This document shows positions 10,951-23,014 of a stretch of 64,000 nucleotides of DNA, one piece after another. The position numbers and the translations under genes are program-made. The stretch covers positions 1,178,001 to 1,242,000 of the forward strand of contig WOAB01000103.1 in the NCBI GenBank assembly GCA_027886185.1, written 5' to 3'. The notes under the pieces are model-generated. The model saw only the letters and a program-made list of their open reading frames with translations. It was not told where the DNA came from and did not search any database. Position 1 is the stretch's first letter; each line of letters starts with the position of its first letter. The stretch comes from Rheum nobile (taxonomy: Eukaryota; Streptophyta; Magnoliopsida; Caryophyllales; Polygonaceae).

Positions 10951-11189
10951 GAGCTTTTTGATATTCATGTGTTATTTTGCTGATATTCATACAAGTATAT
11001 AGTGATGTTCAAACATACACAAAATATGTAGAGTTCTTTTCTATGTCATATCCTTATACAACAATATTCATGTTTTTGTTGTTGATAGTCATGTAAACTT
11101 TGATGATATTCAAGAATCAATGTGCAAGGTTCAGCGGGTTAGAGAACAAGAAGCCTACAATCCTAAACATGAAGTAGTGTGAAGATAAA

Positions 11190-11255
11190 AACAAGATTGA
11201 TTGTGGGGTATACGCATATGCCTGGTGGAGGCATACCAGGTCAAGGTGTAACTTA
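11190..11255 (+). pseudogene. Possible Ulp1-type protease remnant
   Basis: A short plus-strand frame reads KIDCGVYAYAWW at about 11193-11228. DCGVY is the context of the catalytic cysteine in C48 (Ulp1/SENP) proteases, which many plant MULEs carry. The upstream His and Asp motifs are not visible and the frame is closed soon on both sides. I regard this as a faint trace; chance similarity is possible. Confidence 0.2.
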
Positions 11256-11379
11256 TTGTGAAATTGCATTCAAGCATAACTCCTCAAAGTACATGATTGG
11301 ATATTCTTTCATGTTTTATCAATACTTTTAAATTATCCTACCATTGTATAACACAACAGTCGCAACTCTGTGTACGAAG

Positions 11380-12560
11380 TATGCATCAATATCAAATGTA
11401 ACTTAATGAATATTGATTAGAAATTCATGAATACTAATTCAATTCGTATGAATATGAATTTAGTTAATGTGAATGTATGAAACACGAATCTAATTAACAG
11501 ACATACAAGTTTTCCTTGCAATTTACATCGTAAGTTTTAAGATCAATTATAAATTCATGAAAATACAAACACAAATACAATCATAGTAATACAAAACATG
11601 CACATTTTCATAACATTACTTTTTGGATCAAGCATATGCATATTTAGTATAAGAATACGAGTATCCGTTCATATATATCGAACACAAGCCCAATTCTTAT
11701 TAATGCAAAAAGTATGAATATCGCTACTCCACACATAAATATCTGGAATAAGAATGCGAATATCTAAACTACAAGTCTTCTTTACAATTCTTACGGTCAT
11801 GTCTTGCATACTTGTTACCCATCTTGCATTTCCCCATGCCCTTCTTCATTTCAATTATACTCTTCTGCTTTCCATCTTTGAACTTTTTGACATTGTCCTT
11901 GTTCTTCTATTGAATGATTCTCTTTGCGTAACCCTGATAGTACATGTGGGAAAACTAATAAATATCAATACTGAATATATGTATTGTATGAATATGTTTA
12001 CGTAATGCATGAATATGTATTCTAACATCAATTCTTTGCTTGAACTATTCCTTTCGCACGACCCTGTCATGTCCAAGAAATTTTGAATATCGATTCAAAA
12101 TACATGAATATCAATCACATCTTCATGAATATGCATATACAAATCTTGAATATTGCTTCAAATTTGCAAGAATGATATTAATTTTAGGATTAAAAAGGAA
12201 TGAATATCGCATTACAATTCATGATATTGTTCATAAAATAGTGAAACATCATATCACAATATTCATAAGCTACTGATTGATATTCACGTACGCTAATATT
12301 AATATTAAGTTTTTGCATACGACTTGACATTCAAATTTGGATCATCGATATTCATGACAGAATGCACATGTAGCAATCAATATCTATGCAATATATGTGA
12401 ATATCTAATATAAGGATATGAATATCATCACACAAGCACACTGCACCACGCGACGATATCAACATTGAAATAAGTAATTTACAAATGGATATATATAAAT
12501 AAAACACGAATATCGAACAATCGATTATGACTATCACAACAGTACTCGAGATATGACGAT
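11380..12560. repeat. Dispersed CATGAATATC words (reverse of those at 10050-11110)
   Basis: Short phrases CATGAATAT, TGAATATCR and GAATATTG recur every 20-60 bp (for example 12008, 12083, 12101, 12125, 12197, 12399, 12418, 12512). They are the reverse complement of the GATATTCATG words on the left side, so word orientation switches near 11250. No gene is supported. Confidence 0.6.
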
Positions 12561-12599
12561 TCACGCAAGAAGCAATGTTCATATCGAGTTCAACCATAC

Positions 12600-13857
12600 T
12601 CATCTAACACTGATAGTTTGAAACAAACTCGAAAAATCATAGTTCATTAAACAATCAAACAAATCACATTGACAGAACCTACAAATCCTACAAAATTGAT
12701 AATTTACAAAATCGAATCAACCGACCTTTGTTCATCTCAACGAAAACGATGGTTTCGAAGCAGAGTTTGCAATGGTATAGGATGAAGAAGACGATGAAAC
12801 TAATTCAATTTTGATTAGATTGATCGTGTTTGCAGGATGGCGTGAAGAATGTGGAGCTCTTGCTATGGATGGTCGTTCAAGACGATGATGGAGCCAGATC
12901 TGCGTGGAAGAATATCGCCGGTTATGAGATATAAGATCTTCGCTTTCTCTCTCCAATCTCCATCTAATTTTCTTATTTTAGAGGATGTTAATTAAGAAAA
13001 TTCAAAAAATACAATTTAATATTCAATCCCATGATTCACGGCCCACTACACCCCTATTTTTATCTTCTAATCCGGCCATCCATCATCCCCAATCCGACGC
13101 TCAAAGATTGTCCACTCGTTTGACCGGAGCATTCCTCATAGCTTATATCTTTCATATCCTTTCTCATCTCCTTTCAACGTTCTTTCCCTTCTTACCTTTT
13201 CTTTCTTCTCATCCTAAACACCATAGTTGCCCTTCCAAGAGAACTTTGCTCGCTCTGGGAAATTGGCCAGAAATCCCAGCAAGTCGAGCTTCGCCAGAGC
13301 AATTTCTCCTCTCCCCTCTTCATTCTCGACTTTGGCTTTGTTTTCAAGGTAAAATTCCATACTTTTAAATCTAGGGTTTGCATTTCAATGATATTATTAA
13401 TTAAAGATGATAATTTCTAATTGAATATAAACGAAGTAGTGGTTGATTTTTTGGGGTGAATGTGCTTGTTGATATATATTTAATTTTAGATCTAAGATTA
13501 TGTATGACATCAGTAGTTTATTTGAGTTGCTGACTTATTTGGATACGTGGTTCAAATTCTTCTTTTTCAAAAGATCATACGAGGAGACATTTTAGGGTAT
13601 AAAATGATGATTAATCTTAGCCATTAGATTGTAGGAACGAAGAGTTAGGATTAAAACACATAAAGTGACAAACTTATAAATATAATATTTTTTTAATTTT
13701 ATATATATTTTTTATTATTTTCTAAAAATCATTTCCAAAATTATTTTTTCCAAAAATATTTTATTTTCCGAAAATAATTTTTTTCTCGAAAATTAAGTTT
13801 TTTTCCCAAAATTTTTATTTTTATTTTTTCATGAGCATTTTTCTGAAAAAATTAGTA
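12600..13857. other. Non-coding stretch with leader-like segments
   Basis: No supported gene. Two segments resemble first exons ending in a splice donor: 13260-13355 (containing GGCCAGAAATCCCAGCAAG, ending TTCAAGGTAAAATTC). The related segment at 9733-9775 has CAGCCAGAAATCCCAACAGG followed by AAAGGTAAATTC. Both may be remnants of one duplicated leader, but no downstream exon is recognised. Confidence 0.4.
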
Positions 13858-14260
13858 CCATACACTTTAGCATTTTAATCATGCACTTTAACATATTACT
13901 CATGCACCTTAATATATTTAAATATATACTTAATTTTAAATCACTAAACATGCACTTTATAATATTTACAAATGCATACACTTAACTTGGAATATTGAGC
14001 ATCCACTTTAACATAATTACATATGCACTTTTTTACATATTAAGTATGCACTTTAACATACTAACATATGCACTTTTAATATAATAAACATACACTAGTT
14101 AAAATATGCACTTTTAATATACATGTTAAACATGCATATTTACATATTACAACATGCACTTTATCATATTAAAGATATACTCTATGTGAGCATTAAAAAT
14201 GTGCTTATATATACACTTTGAATTCATTATAGATGCACTTTTGGTGCTTATCTATGCACT
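13858..14260. repeat. Degenerate tandem repeat of TGCACTTTAA (about 25-35 bp)
   Basis: The phrase ATGCACTTTWA followed by CATATTA or similar recurs about a dozen times. The same word TGCACTTTAA is the repeated element inside the foldback MITE at 24018-24300. No coding potential is visible. Confidence 0.65.
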
Positions 14261-14351
14261 TGATATACAATACAAATAAATAAAATATTTTTTGAATAAA
14301 ATACGGAAAAACAATTCTAAAAAAAATTAATTTTCGAAAAAAAGTACTTTT

Positions 14352-14374
14352 GGGGGGGAGGGGGGGGGGGGGGG
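14352..14374 (+). other. Long G run, possible G-quadruplex
   Basis: A run of 22 G with one A, inside AT-rich sequence. It could form G-quadruplex DNA, or its length may be an assembly uncertainty. A shorter C run (23380-23388) lies in gene X. Confidence 0.7.
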
Positions 14375-14567
14375 ATCGAAAAAATATTAATTTTGAAAAA
14401 AAATCTTTTTTAATATAAAATATTATAAAAATAATATTTATAATTTTACCACTCTAATATTATCCATCCATCTCTTAAATTTTATGGTCCGAATTACTTC
14501 TCATTTTACACCCTAAGATCATTATGCACTTGAATCCTACTCTTAATTTGGGTTATGTAACTTTGAA

Positions 14568-14890
14568 CCGCGCACTCCCTTTTTTTTACCGCGCACTCCA
14601 CTTTGTGCGTCACCTGGTGCCGCACAAAAAATTCCCCAAAAACCCGGTTCAAGGATTGGACAGCACGTCCTGCAGCACAGACAAGGCGGATTTTTGAAAA
14701 CTCGGTTCAAAAGTTGTGTTGCACGTATTGCCACACAAAAAGTCCTTTTTTTTTTGCAAACCCGGTTGATGTAATTTAAAAAAAAAATATTAACAAAGAT
14801 TTTCGAACTCGGTTTACAATCTTTATGACACCAGCTGTCGCACAGATTTGAAAATTTTAAACTTGGGCGGCAATTATTGCCACCGAACAG
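14568..14890. repeat. MULE copy 2 left end: TIR and subterminal palindromes
   Basis: CGCGCACTCC occurs twice around a T run (14569-14600), then imperfect palindromes at about 14605 (GTGCGTCACCTGGTGCCGCAC without its last base), 14658, 14715, 14830 and 14865. They are separated by AACCCGGTTC-like words (14641, 14699, 14760, 14807). The layout mirrors 6834-7170. Confidence 0.6.
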
Positions 14891-14955
14891 ATTTTCAAAT
14901 TTTAAATCTGAAGCATCGTCTTCCCCGTTCAACCCAAAAAATACAGGGACTTAAA

Positions 14956-17900
14956 ATGGCGGATTCCGGCGAGATTCCGACTGAAATGGCAGCGGTGAAC
15001 GAGCTACTGAAGACCTTGCAGGAGCAGATCTGGGCGGAGGTTGATAGGGAGGAGAGAAAGAGGGCGGCGGCGGGAGATCTCGGCAGCGGCGACGGCGATC
15101 CGTTCGACTCGACGGCGGAAAGCGGATGACGGGGTATTGTAGGCAGTGCGGACTCGGCGGACCTCGGCGGAGCGGATCTCGATGGAGCGGAGTTGGAGGT
15201 GACGGCCGGAGATTTCCTTGTCGGGGTGGAGGAGGCGGGATCTGGGCGGCACCTCGTGCCGTCCAGATCTGGAGACGATGCCGAATCTGGGTTACACGAG
15301 GTGCCGCCCAGATTTCCAGCGGTAGAGGCGGCGAGCGTGGAGGATATCGGCATTGGTGGCGGCGACGTTTCCGGCGAGGAGGTTGCCGACGGCGAGGTTT
15401 TCGGCAAGGAGGAGAGATTGCCGGCTAGGACCGAGGAGGTGGATATCGGGGCGGACAATGCTTTGGACGTGGTGTTGTCGGTTGCTATGGAGGCGGTGGA
15501 TGGGTTGGCCGAGAATCATGTTCGTCAGAAGCGGAAATATGAACGGAGGGCGACCGAAAAGGTATGTTTTCTCATTTGTTTTAATTTGTTAAATGTAATT
15601 TATTTAATAATTTTTTTACTGTAATTTTAGGCTTTTAGACTTAATTTTTTTGTCTTTAATCATAATTAAAAATGACATTACAAGCAATAGGCTCAATTTT
15701 GTTGCTAAATAAGATTCAATGTTATGTATAATAAAACGATTAGTAATTTATTTACAATAGTTGTTTAAATTTATATTGTGTAGTATGTTAATATAGTAGA
15801 TTGAATTAGTATAATCAGTGGCGGGACCATAAAATTTATTTAGCAACAAAATCATAATAGGACGGCCAAATGAAAATAATTTAAATAGGTTGCCCTATTG
15901 AAAATAATTTTCTTTAACAATGAATCTAACCATATAACTAAAATGTACTATAATTATATTTAATAATAATAATATGAAAATATTTAATATATTGATTATA
16001 TAAATCATTAATTTTTTGTAGTAATGGAAATGTAAAATAGTTATATTTCTTGTGGCAAAATAGGATGTATTGGTTAAAATAAAACGGTCGGATCGAGAAA
16101 GTCGCCCTACTACTGCATCTGCTCGCAAGAGGAGGATTGTGGGTGTCTCACAGGAGACGGAGGTGGTTAGTGAGGATGATGTTGGTTCCGTCCGTTCAGA
16201 TGAGGACGTGGTTATGGAGGATGCCCCTACCACTACAGCTACAGAGGATCCGGACTTTACTACCGACCCTTCTACTCTCCCGGAGGATCCATTGTCTACC
16301 TCCGTCAGCATAGATGTTGAGCCTATTGCTTCCACATCAGGGGCACTAGATCAGCATGACCCACCTGAGCAGCACCCATCTCAGGAGGACCCACCTCAGC
16401 ATGTCCCACCTCCGCCAGAGCCAGCTCAACAGTATCGACCTGTGTTGAGGAACTTTGATACACACATTGCGGAGCTTATATGGAGGAGGGCGTCACTGGA
16501 CCCTCTTGAGGACGTTGTTAGGAGTTTGAGGGTTCAGACACGCCCGACATAGTTTGGGTTTTGGAGGGATCGTATTCCCAGAGGGAAACTTGAGGAGGGG
16601 TCATGGTTTTGGATTGCTCAGCAGACGGGATTGATGGGTTTACTTGATTTTCAGTTCGACAATGCTGATCACACCCTTATTTCAGCGTTCTTCGAGCGCT
16701 GGCATCCAGAGACGAACACCTTCCACTTTCCCTTCGGCGAGATAGGTCCTACGTTACATGACGTTATGATGATTCTAGGGCTGCCGATTGATGGATTTAC
16801 AGTAACGTCACCATTGACCGGTCACGATCGTGAGTTGGCGGAGTGTGAGGTGTTGTTCCACTATCTCTTTGGCATTGATTCCGAGTACAATTTTGATTAT
16901 GATGATGCTGACATGGTCTGTGAGCTTAGGAAGGGCCGGGTCAAGCAATTTCAGTTAGGGACGCATGTGCTGAGGCCTGGGGATGATTGAGGAGGGTACA
17001 TATCCAGAGGATATAGCAGTTGGTTTCTTATGGAACACCATGTCGGCTAGTCTTTTCATTGACAAGACGACGAACGAGCTGAGGACTCCATTGTTACCTC
17101 TTTTGTGGATTAAGAGTGTGTCGTTCATACAGCTTGGGACACCGGGGTTCTAGCTTTGCTTTTTAGAAACCTCGGAGAGGCTTCTCGATGCGGAGCTGCA
17201 TAGTTGGCCGGTTGCGCCCGTCTCCTAGAAGTAGACCTTTATTATAGTTCGATTGTATTTTAAATCATTAATATAAGGTGTTTAATTGTTTATAACTAAT
17301 GTCTTTATTCCTCCATATGTAGGTTTGGATTTGGACGTACTTTGTATACTTCTCGGGCAACCCTAACCTCAAGGAAGGTGCAGACGATGACCTTCGACGC
17401 GCTGCACGATATTGTGTTGGCCGGACCCCTGTCCGTTTAAGTGGCAACCAGTTACACTATAGACGGATACTGGACGAGTATAGGCCAGAGGATTTACGTA
17501 TTCTAATTCCATTTTAATATACTATAAGATAGGCTTAATAAATTATTAATATAGGTTTTGTGTTTTTATATTAATTACAGATACGGTGGATGCCGTATGA
17601 GGGTCTTGATTTCCGAGGTGCTCATAGGGCCTCCACGTATCGAGGGACTATTCGTTTTCTCGATGTAGAGGAGCCCTACATGCCGGGTAGGCTTACTCTC
17701 CAGTTCGGTTATCGACAGAGCAGGCCCCTCGATATCATAGAGCCTGAGGTTGCAGGGCGTCCTCCTGATTTTAAGGGGAGGAGGCGATACATCTTGCACT
17801 TTGACTCGCATTGGCACAGGTGGGACCAACTTGAGCATCATCTTTGCCCTTACATCTTGACTAGTCCACCTGCCACGATGGCTTGGGATGTGGACGACGC

Positions 17901-18466
17901 GTATCTGGACTGGTATCTACAGGTGTCGCATCCTTATGTGAGTCCTCATGCGCCAGTCCAGCCTCGTATTTCTAGAGGCCCACCTCCGTCTTTCAATGCG
18001 CATAGGGTATGTTTCTTGTCTTATTATTTATTCTTAATAATTATTTTAGGGAAATCCATGTATTTAAAATGTTTATTTTCATTTACAACGTGTGGCAATG
18101 GGCAAGGCGTATGTTCAGGAGATTATAGAGGCAGGTGGTGGCGATTTGCTACACTGTTGGCAGCATATATGTGACATACTTGTCAGCGACGTCATCCCTA
18201 TAGCTCCTCCGCTTGTACGGGCATCACAAATGTCTTCTCAGCCCTCTAGTGCAGCCGAGTCTTCTAGTGTAGCCGAGACACGAGCGCGTTGGCAGTATGT
18301 GCATTCTATATTTGATAGAGAGGCGGCCGAATCATCTAGGATGGCAGAAGAGCGTGCAGCAGCTCAGCAGGCAGTGTCTCAACCTATGCGGGCGGATCCT
18401 CTAGATTGGGCAGGCAACGTTGATTTGGGCGACGACGTCGGCTTGAGTAGTGATTCCGACAATTGA
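14956..18466 (+). pseudogene. Plant mobile domain (PMD) protein, five exons
   Basis: Exons: 14956-15561, 16064-17230, 17323-17493, 17581-18006 and about 18091-18466. Exon 1 encodes MADSGEIPTEM, an acidic Gly-rich region and RQKRKYERR, possibly a nuclear signal. Exon 2 has an acidic/Pro-rich linker and the PMD core (GSWFWIAQQTG, NADHTLISAFFERWHP, LHDVMMILGLPI). Exon 3 has VWIWTYFVYF and exon 4 WMPYEGLDFRGAHRAS. The final exon carries an Ala/Ser/Glu-rich tail. Lesions: TGA 15127-15129, TAG 16550-16552 (CAG in copy 1), a 7-base insertion near 16974, and the exon-3 donor GT changed to TT at 17494. The acceptor of the last exon also looks damaged. PMD genes are known MULE and gypsy passengers; function is unproven. 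Confidence 0.8.
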
Positions 18467-18799
18467 GATAGAGTTGTTTTTGTAAAACGTTTATTTAGAT
18501 ATGTTGTAGTGAGTTTTGTAAAACGTTTATTTCGTTCGGTTTTCATTTAATATGAATCGGAAACAACAAGAAATTGATAACAAATTACTAGATTAAAACC
18601 ATAGAATACAATTCAACATTCGGAATAAAAAAACACATAATGTTTTTATACATTTGCAACCTTACGTAATAAAAAAAGATATCAAACTTATAAGTCGCAA
18701 AAATCATAACCAAAATATATTGCATTACAAATCCACACGATTACATGCCTACAAATAGATGTCAAGTCCTACAAACAAAGCACAAAAAACTAACAACAT

Positions 18800-19190
18800 C
18801 CAAATAACTACAAGATTGCATTGGTGTTATTGCGTTGTGCAGATTATCCCGCTGACCGACTGAAGAATCCTAAAGGAGGGTGAGCCTACGATGACCAAGT
18901 CGAACCCGTCGAACATTCTGATTTGCCCTTTTTTCTGACAACTGCACAGAATTACTTGAAATCCACAAACCCCGGTTCAGTATCATATAAGAAGCTCCTT
19001 ATAATATTGAACCGAAGTTTGTGGATTCCAAGTATTTCTGTGCTGCTGCCAGAAAATGGAGCAAATCAGAAACGACGGGTTCGACTTGATCATCGAAGGC
19101 TCACCCTTCTTTAGAATTCTTGAGGCGGTGAACGAGATAATGGCCACAAGGCAATGACTCCAACTCAATGCTGTAATAATAACATTATTC
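18800..19190. repeat. Long foldback (inverted repeat) between PMD and GRF
   Basis: Two arms of roughly 190 bp are nearly back to back around 18993. The left arm has CTGACCGACTGAAGAATCCT, GGTGAGCCTACGATGACCAA and AATCCACAAAC; the right arm carries their diverged reverse complements. The same structure is kept at 38718-39098 in copy 3. It lies between the convergent 3' ends of PMD (+) and GRF (-), so read-through from either gene would give a long hairpin RNA. It could instead be a nested foldback transposon; no clear target duplication was seen. Confidence 0.8.
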
Positions 19191-19232
19191 ATACATTTGC
19201 AGACGTATACAATCAAAAGACATGGTTATAAC

Positions 19233-19571
19233 TTATTGCTTGTAATCATAACCCCGATAATATATCTTCTTCCTCAACTTCACGTTTGAATCTGAAAGGG
19301 TGTCGCACAACTTTTTAAGCTCATTTATTTCCAGCACCAATTCTCTGATAATCTTGGCAGCATTGTCGTCATACGGTGGATCAAGCCACTTAAAGGTACG
19401 ACACCCTCTCATCTCCCCATCCCGCTCCATTGAGATGTAATCCTTACATGCGAGGTACCTTCTTTTATAGTGAATGGGCCTGTCGCAAGTGTACAAGACG
19501 ACCGGGAAATTGCATTGACACATTGTAACTGGAGCCAGTGCACTGCTGGATGTGCTGGACGACGAAGCCAT
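19233..19571 (-). CDS. GRF-type zinc finger protein
   Basis: An ATG at 19571 opens a 112-residue frame. A Ser-rich start (MASSSSTSSSALAPV) leads to a zinc-finger-like segment: CQCNFPVVLYTC, then RRYLACKDYI and CRTFKWLDPP. The spacing of Cys residues and the final C-x-x-F-x-W-x-D match plant GRF-type zinc fingers, which bind nucleic acid. The C-terminal half (IIRELVLEINELKKLCDTLS) is a short coiled coil, also usual in this family. A TTTCAG acceptor lies upstream (about 19592), so a further 5' exon is possible. It is divergent from the transposase and convergent with PMD. A copy lacking its first residues is at 38351-38668. Confidence 0.75.
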   Translation of the reverse strand: MASSSSTSSSALAPVTMCQCNFPVVLYTCDRPIHYKRRYLACKDYISMERDGEMRGCRTFKWLDPPYDDNAAKIIRELVLEINELKKLCDTLSDSNVKLRKKIYYRGYDYKQ

Positions 19572-19792
19572 ACTATCCAACGATCTTGATATCCCGGATC
19601 TGAAATATGAATTTTTTTATCGCAAGCTATAAATGGAATGAGAAGTCGATTGCTAGAAATTATTTCTAAAAATATCTAATTTAAGCATTATTTCTAAACT
19701 ATATTTTTTTATAGAAATAATGCTTAAATTAGATTTTTTTATAAATGTAATCACTAATTAGTCTCTAATCTATTAATTTTTTATATAAATAG
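19572..19792. promoter_or_regulatory. Palindromic divergent promoter between GRF and transposase
   Basis: Between two divergent genes lie nested perfect inverted repeats. The outer arms (19640-19661 and 19812-19833) share AATTTCTAGCAATCGACTTC; the inner arms (19674-19695 and 19713-19734) share ATCTAATTTAAGCATTATTT. The outer right arm falls in the first recognised transposase exon, so part of that exon is mirrored on the GRF side. A symmetric bidirectional promoter is the likely meaning; this is inference. Confidence 0.55.
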
Positions 19793-22700
19793 GGTGATTC
19801 TAGTGATGATGAATTTCTAGCAATCGACTTCTCATCCCATTTTACTACTAATGAGATATTTCCGAGTATGGAGGGTTTGAGGGAGTTGGTGCAAAAGGTC
19901 GATTTTAGTCATTTTATGGTGATCAATACTAAATCATCAGAGCCTAGAAGGATTATATTTCATTGTGAGAGATCTGGGTTACCTAGGTCCGACAAAAAAA
20001 AGAAGTTAGTCGATGGTAAAAAGGTCAGTCCGATACGAGTGAATAAAGCTACGTCAAAGAAGAAGGGTTGTCCCTTTTTGTTGCATGGTATTTTTAGGGA
20101 AGGAAATGCTAGTAGAGCTCATGGGTGGACATTATCGGTTGTTAGAGCATGCCATATCCATTTGCTTTCGACCACCTTGATTGGCCATGCATTTGTTTCC
20201 CGACTTACGAATGAGCAACGTAGAAAAATGATGATTGATATTGCGGCGGGTGCAAGACCCAAGGTTATTTCTACACATATTATGAATTAATATACGGGTT
20301 AAACGGTATCGAGGAGGCAAGTGTACACTGTTAGGTCTAAGGAGAGCTTGAAATCCATGGGCAATCTGAATGTGACGCAATGTTCGTTGGGGTTTTTGAA
20401 GGACAAAGGCTATTTCCTGGACACAGCTACTAAAATGAGGGCAGATGGGAAGGAGGTGTTGCCGTGCCTGTTTATTTCTCACCCAGACGCTCGACATTTG
20501 TTGCGTTTGTTCCCTAATGTCGTCATCATGGATTCGACGTACAAAACCAACAGGTAAACTCTACTCGTTTTAGTATTATGAGTAGATAATGGTATTTTGG
20601 TCGGGTTTGAAGTATTTTTTGTGTTGCATTTATAGGTACGGTATGCCAGTATTCCATATTGTTGGGTTTAATTGCACCAACTTCACATATTGCATCGCTC
20701 TGGCGTTCATTAAAAGGGAGACGGCAAGCCACTATGCATGGGCATTGACACGATTGAAGTGGTTATTCGGGAAGAAAAGTCCTGTATGCATCATGTCTGA
20801 TCGAGAGCTAGGACTGATCAAGGCCACCGATAAGGTGTTTCCTAAGGTTTGGCATCATTTGTGTCAGGTCCATGTAGACCGTAATGTGAAGACATATGCT
20901 AAGTTGATGAAAATTGACGAGAAGAAATTCTCGGGAAGTGTTTGTCGGGTGATGAGGTCGCATACAAAGGAGGAGTATGGAGAGCGACTTGCTCACTTTA
21001 AGGAGACATGGAATGAAGGCCTTGTGAGATATGTCTAGAAAACTTGGTTTAATCGCCATAAGGAAAAGCTAGTTGTGGCATGGTGCGATGATGTTCTCCA
21101 TTTTGCCACAAGAACATCAAACATGTAACTTTCATACAAACATTTGCAATCAAGTTGGGTTTTAAAAGTCATTTAGTAAAACGTAAATGTGTGTATTATT
21201 TTCAGGGTTGAGGGTCAGCACTCTATGCTTAAGGCCATGATTGAGACATCCGTTGGAGGGTTCGACACAATTGTGCAACACATCGACAACATGTTTGTTG
21301 ATCAGCATCGAAAGATCCAGTTTAAGATGACTAAGAATTGCACTGTATTTCCCATGGAGATAGTAAATGGCCCTGAGTGGGTTAAGGTCTTCTTCAAGCG
21401 CATCCTTGAAAAGTGCTCTGAGAAATGCTTGAGAATGGTGTACGCCCAAGCTGTGTTAGCAAATGAGGGGAAAATTGGGGGCAAATGTGATGATTTTTGG
21501 TGGAAGTCCACACTAGGATTGCCTTTCCCACACACAATTAAGGTCTATGTGGAGACGGTTTACCCGTTGGTGCTTGAAGAAGTTGATATTTCTGGAAGCA
21601 GATCAGATGGGAAGGGTGGATGTTAAGGATCTTGATGCCGATGATGGTGTTGCAATCACAACGGATAATGTCACGGTGCAGGATCTCTTTGAAGAGTTCT
21701 TTTGTGGGAAAGTTGATGGATTTAGGTTGAAGAAGATGGCGGAAAAGTGGCATGAGATTGATGACCCTACATCGTGCCAGATTGAAGACCCCCCACGTGG
21801 TGAGACCAAGAAGGGGAGGCCTAGGATGAATGAAAGAAAGACCGGCACCAAGAGGAATATGGATTGGGACGAGCATGTGGATGCGAAAAGTGAGAAGATG
21901 AAGGAGGAGCAGAATATGAAGGATATGGAGGAGGAGCTGGGAGTGGAAGAGGAGGATGCGGCTGTAGAGAAAGACACGACCAAGGTGAAATCGTCCGTGG
22001 GATCGAAATCGTCTGTAGGATCGAAAGGATGTCCTTCTAGCGAAAGACCTCACAGTGGAGTCTCAACAGCAAAGGCGAGTGTCACTAAACCAGCAAAGTC
22101 CAGATCTGCTTCAAACAAGTCCAAATCCGCTTCAAACAAGTCGCTCAAGTATCTCGGCTTCAACTGGGGACATGAGAATATTGACCTTTTCATGCTCGCA
22201 TACATTTCTAGTGTACAAAGTGTCAAAGGCGATGGTCATTGCGGGTATCATTCCCTTGCCATTTTACTAGGTCACCGAGAAGAGGACTACGTTGATGTCC
22301 GGTTAGAGCTTTCGAAGCACCTCCAGACACATCGAGCCAACTACATAGCGCTGCTTGGGGAGGATGAGTTGACGGTGGAAGCGCTTGTTAGAAAATTGAA
22401 TTATATTACTTCACCGTGCACAAGGAACTTCTGGTGTAAGATACCTATTACAGGTTTGGTGTTTGCCACGGAACACCAAGTGGCGGTTGTTGTCTTAACA
22501 TGGTTTGGACCGCACACATGTCTTCCATTGTGGGCCCCCTGGGTGCTGAGCCTCCGACAAAGGTTTATGCGATAGCACATGTAGGCAAGAGAGACCATTA
22601 CGTACCGGTACGTGGAGCGCTACTCCTCTGGTATTTACTTATTATTTCAAAATTTGTTTTAAGATTTTATTGTTTATGTTTACAGATTTGACTTGTTGAT

Positions 22701-22852
22701 GATCGTTGTCCAATTCCACCCCCTCCGAGGCAGTGGTTCAGTTACAAGTACCCAAGTGTTGATGGATGGGATAGTCATGAGCGCTTTAAGATTAGGTTCA
22801 ACAATTATGTAGAAGAGCGGGCGGAACAAGGTCGACCCGACGTACTTACCTA
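19793..22852 (+). pseudogene. MULE transposase fused to OTU-like cysteine protease
   Basis: Exons inferred from GT-AG borders: 19793-20553, 20636-21124, 21206-about 22630, 22686-22852. Exon 1 has a FAR1-like DNA-binding region (KKKGCPFLLHG, HIHLL, GHAFVSRLT). The MULE transposase domain follows: a DDE Asp in MDSTYKTN, another in MSDRELGLIKA, LCQVHVDRNV, and the VEGQHSMLK region near the third acid. A basic/acidic linker leads to an OTU protease domain with DGHCGYHSLA (catalytic Asp and Cys) and a later HYVPV. Lesions: TAA at 20288-20290 and again at 20300-20302, TAG at 21036-21038, a frame change near 21600-21625, a frameshift near 22530, and TGA at 22689-22691. It should bind element ends and cut them; the OTU part may remove ubiquitin. 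It is inactive as read. Confidence 0.85.
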
Positions 22853-23014
22853 GGCTTTTTGGATTGTATTTGACTTTATCTTTGTCATTGTATTTCGATT
22901 TGCTTAGTTTCATTGAGATTGACTGTATATTTTGTTTATAATCGTTTGTGTTGATTCGATTTGTTGTTGATTCGGGAAGATGCAATACGAGAAAATAATA
23001 ATACTTGGGAATCA

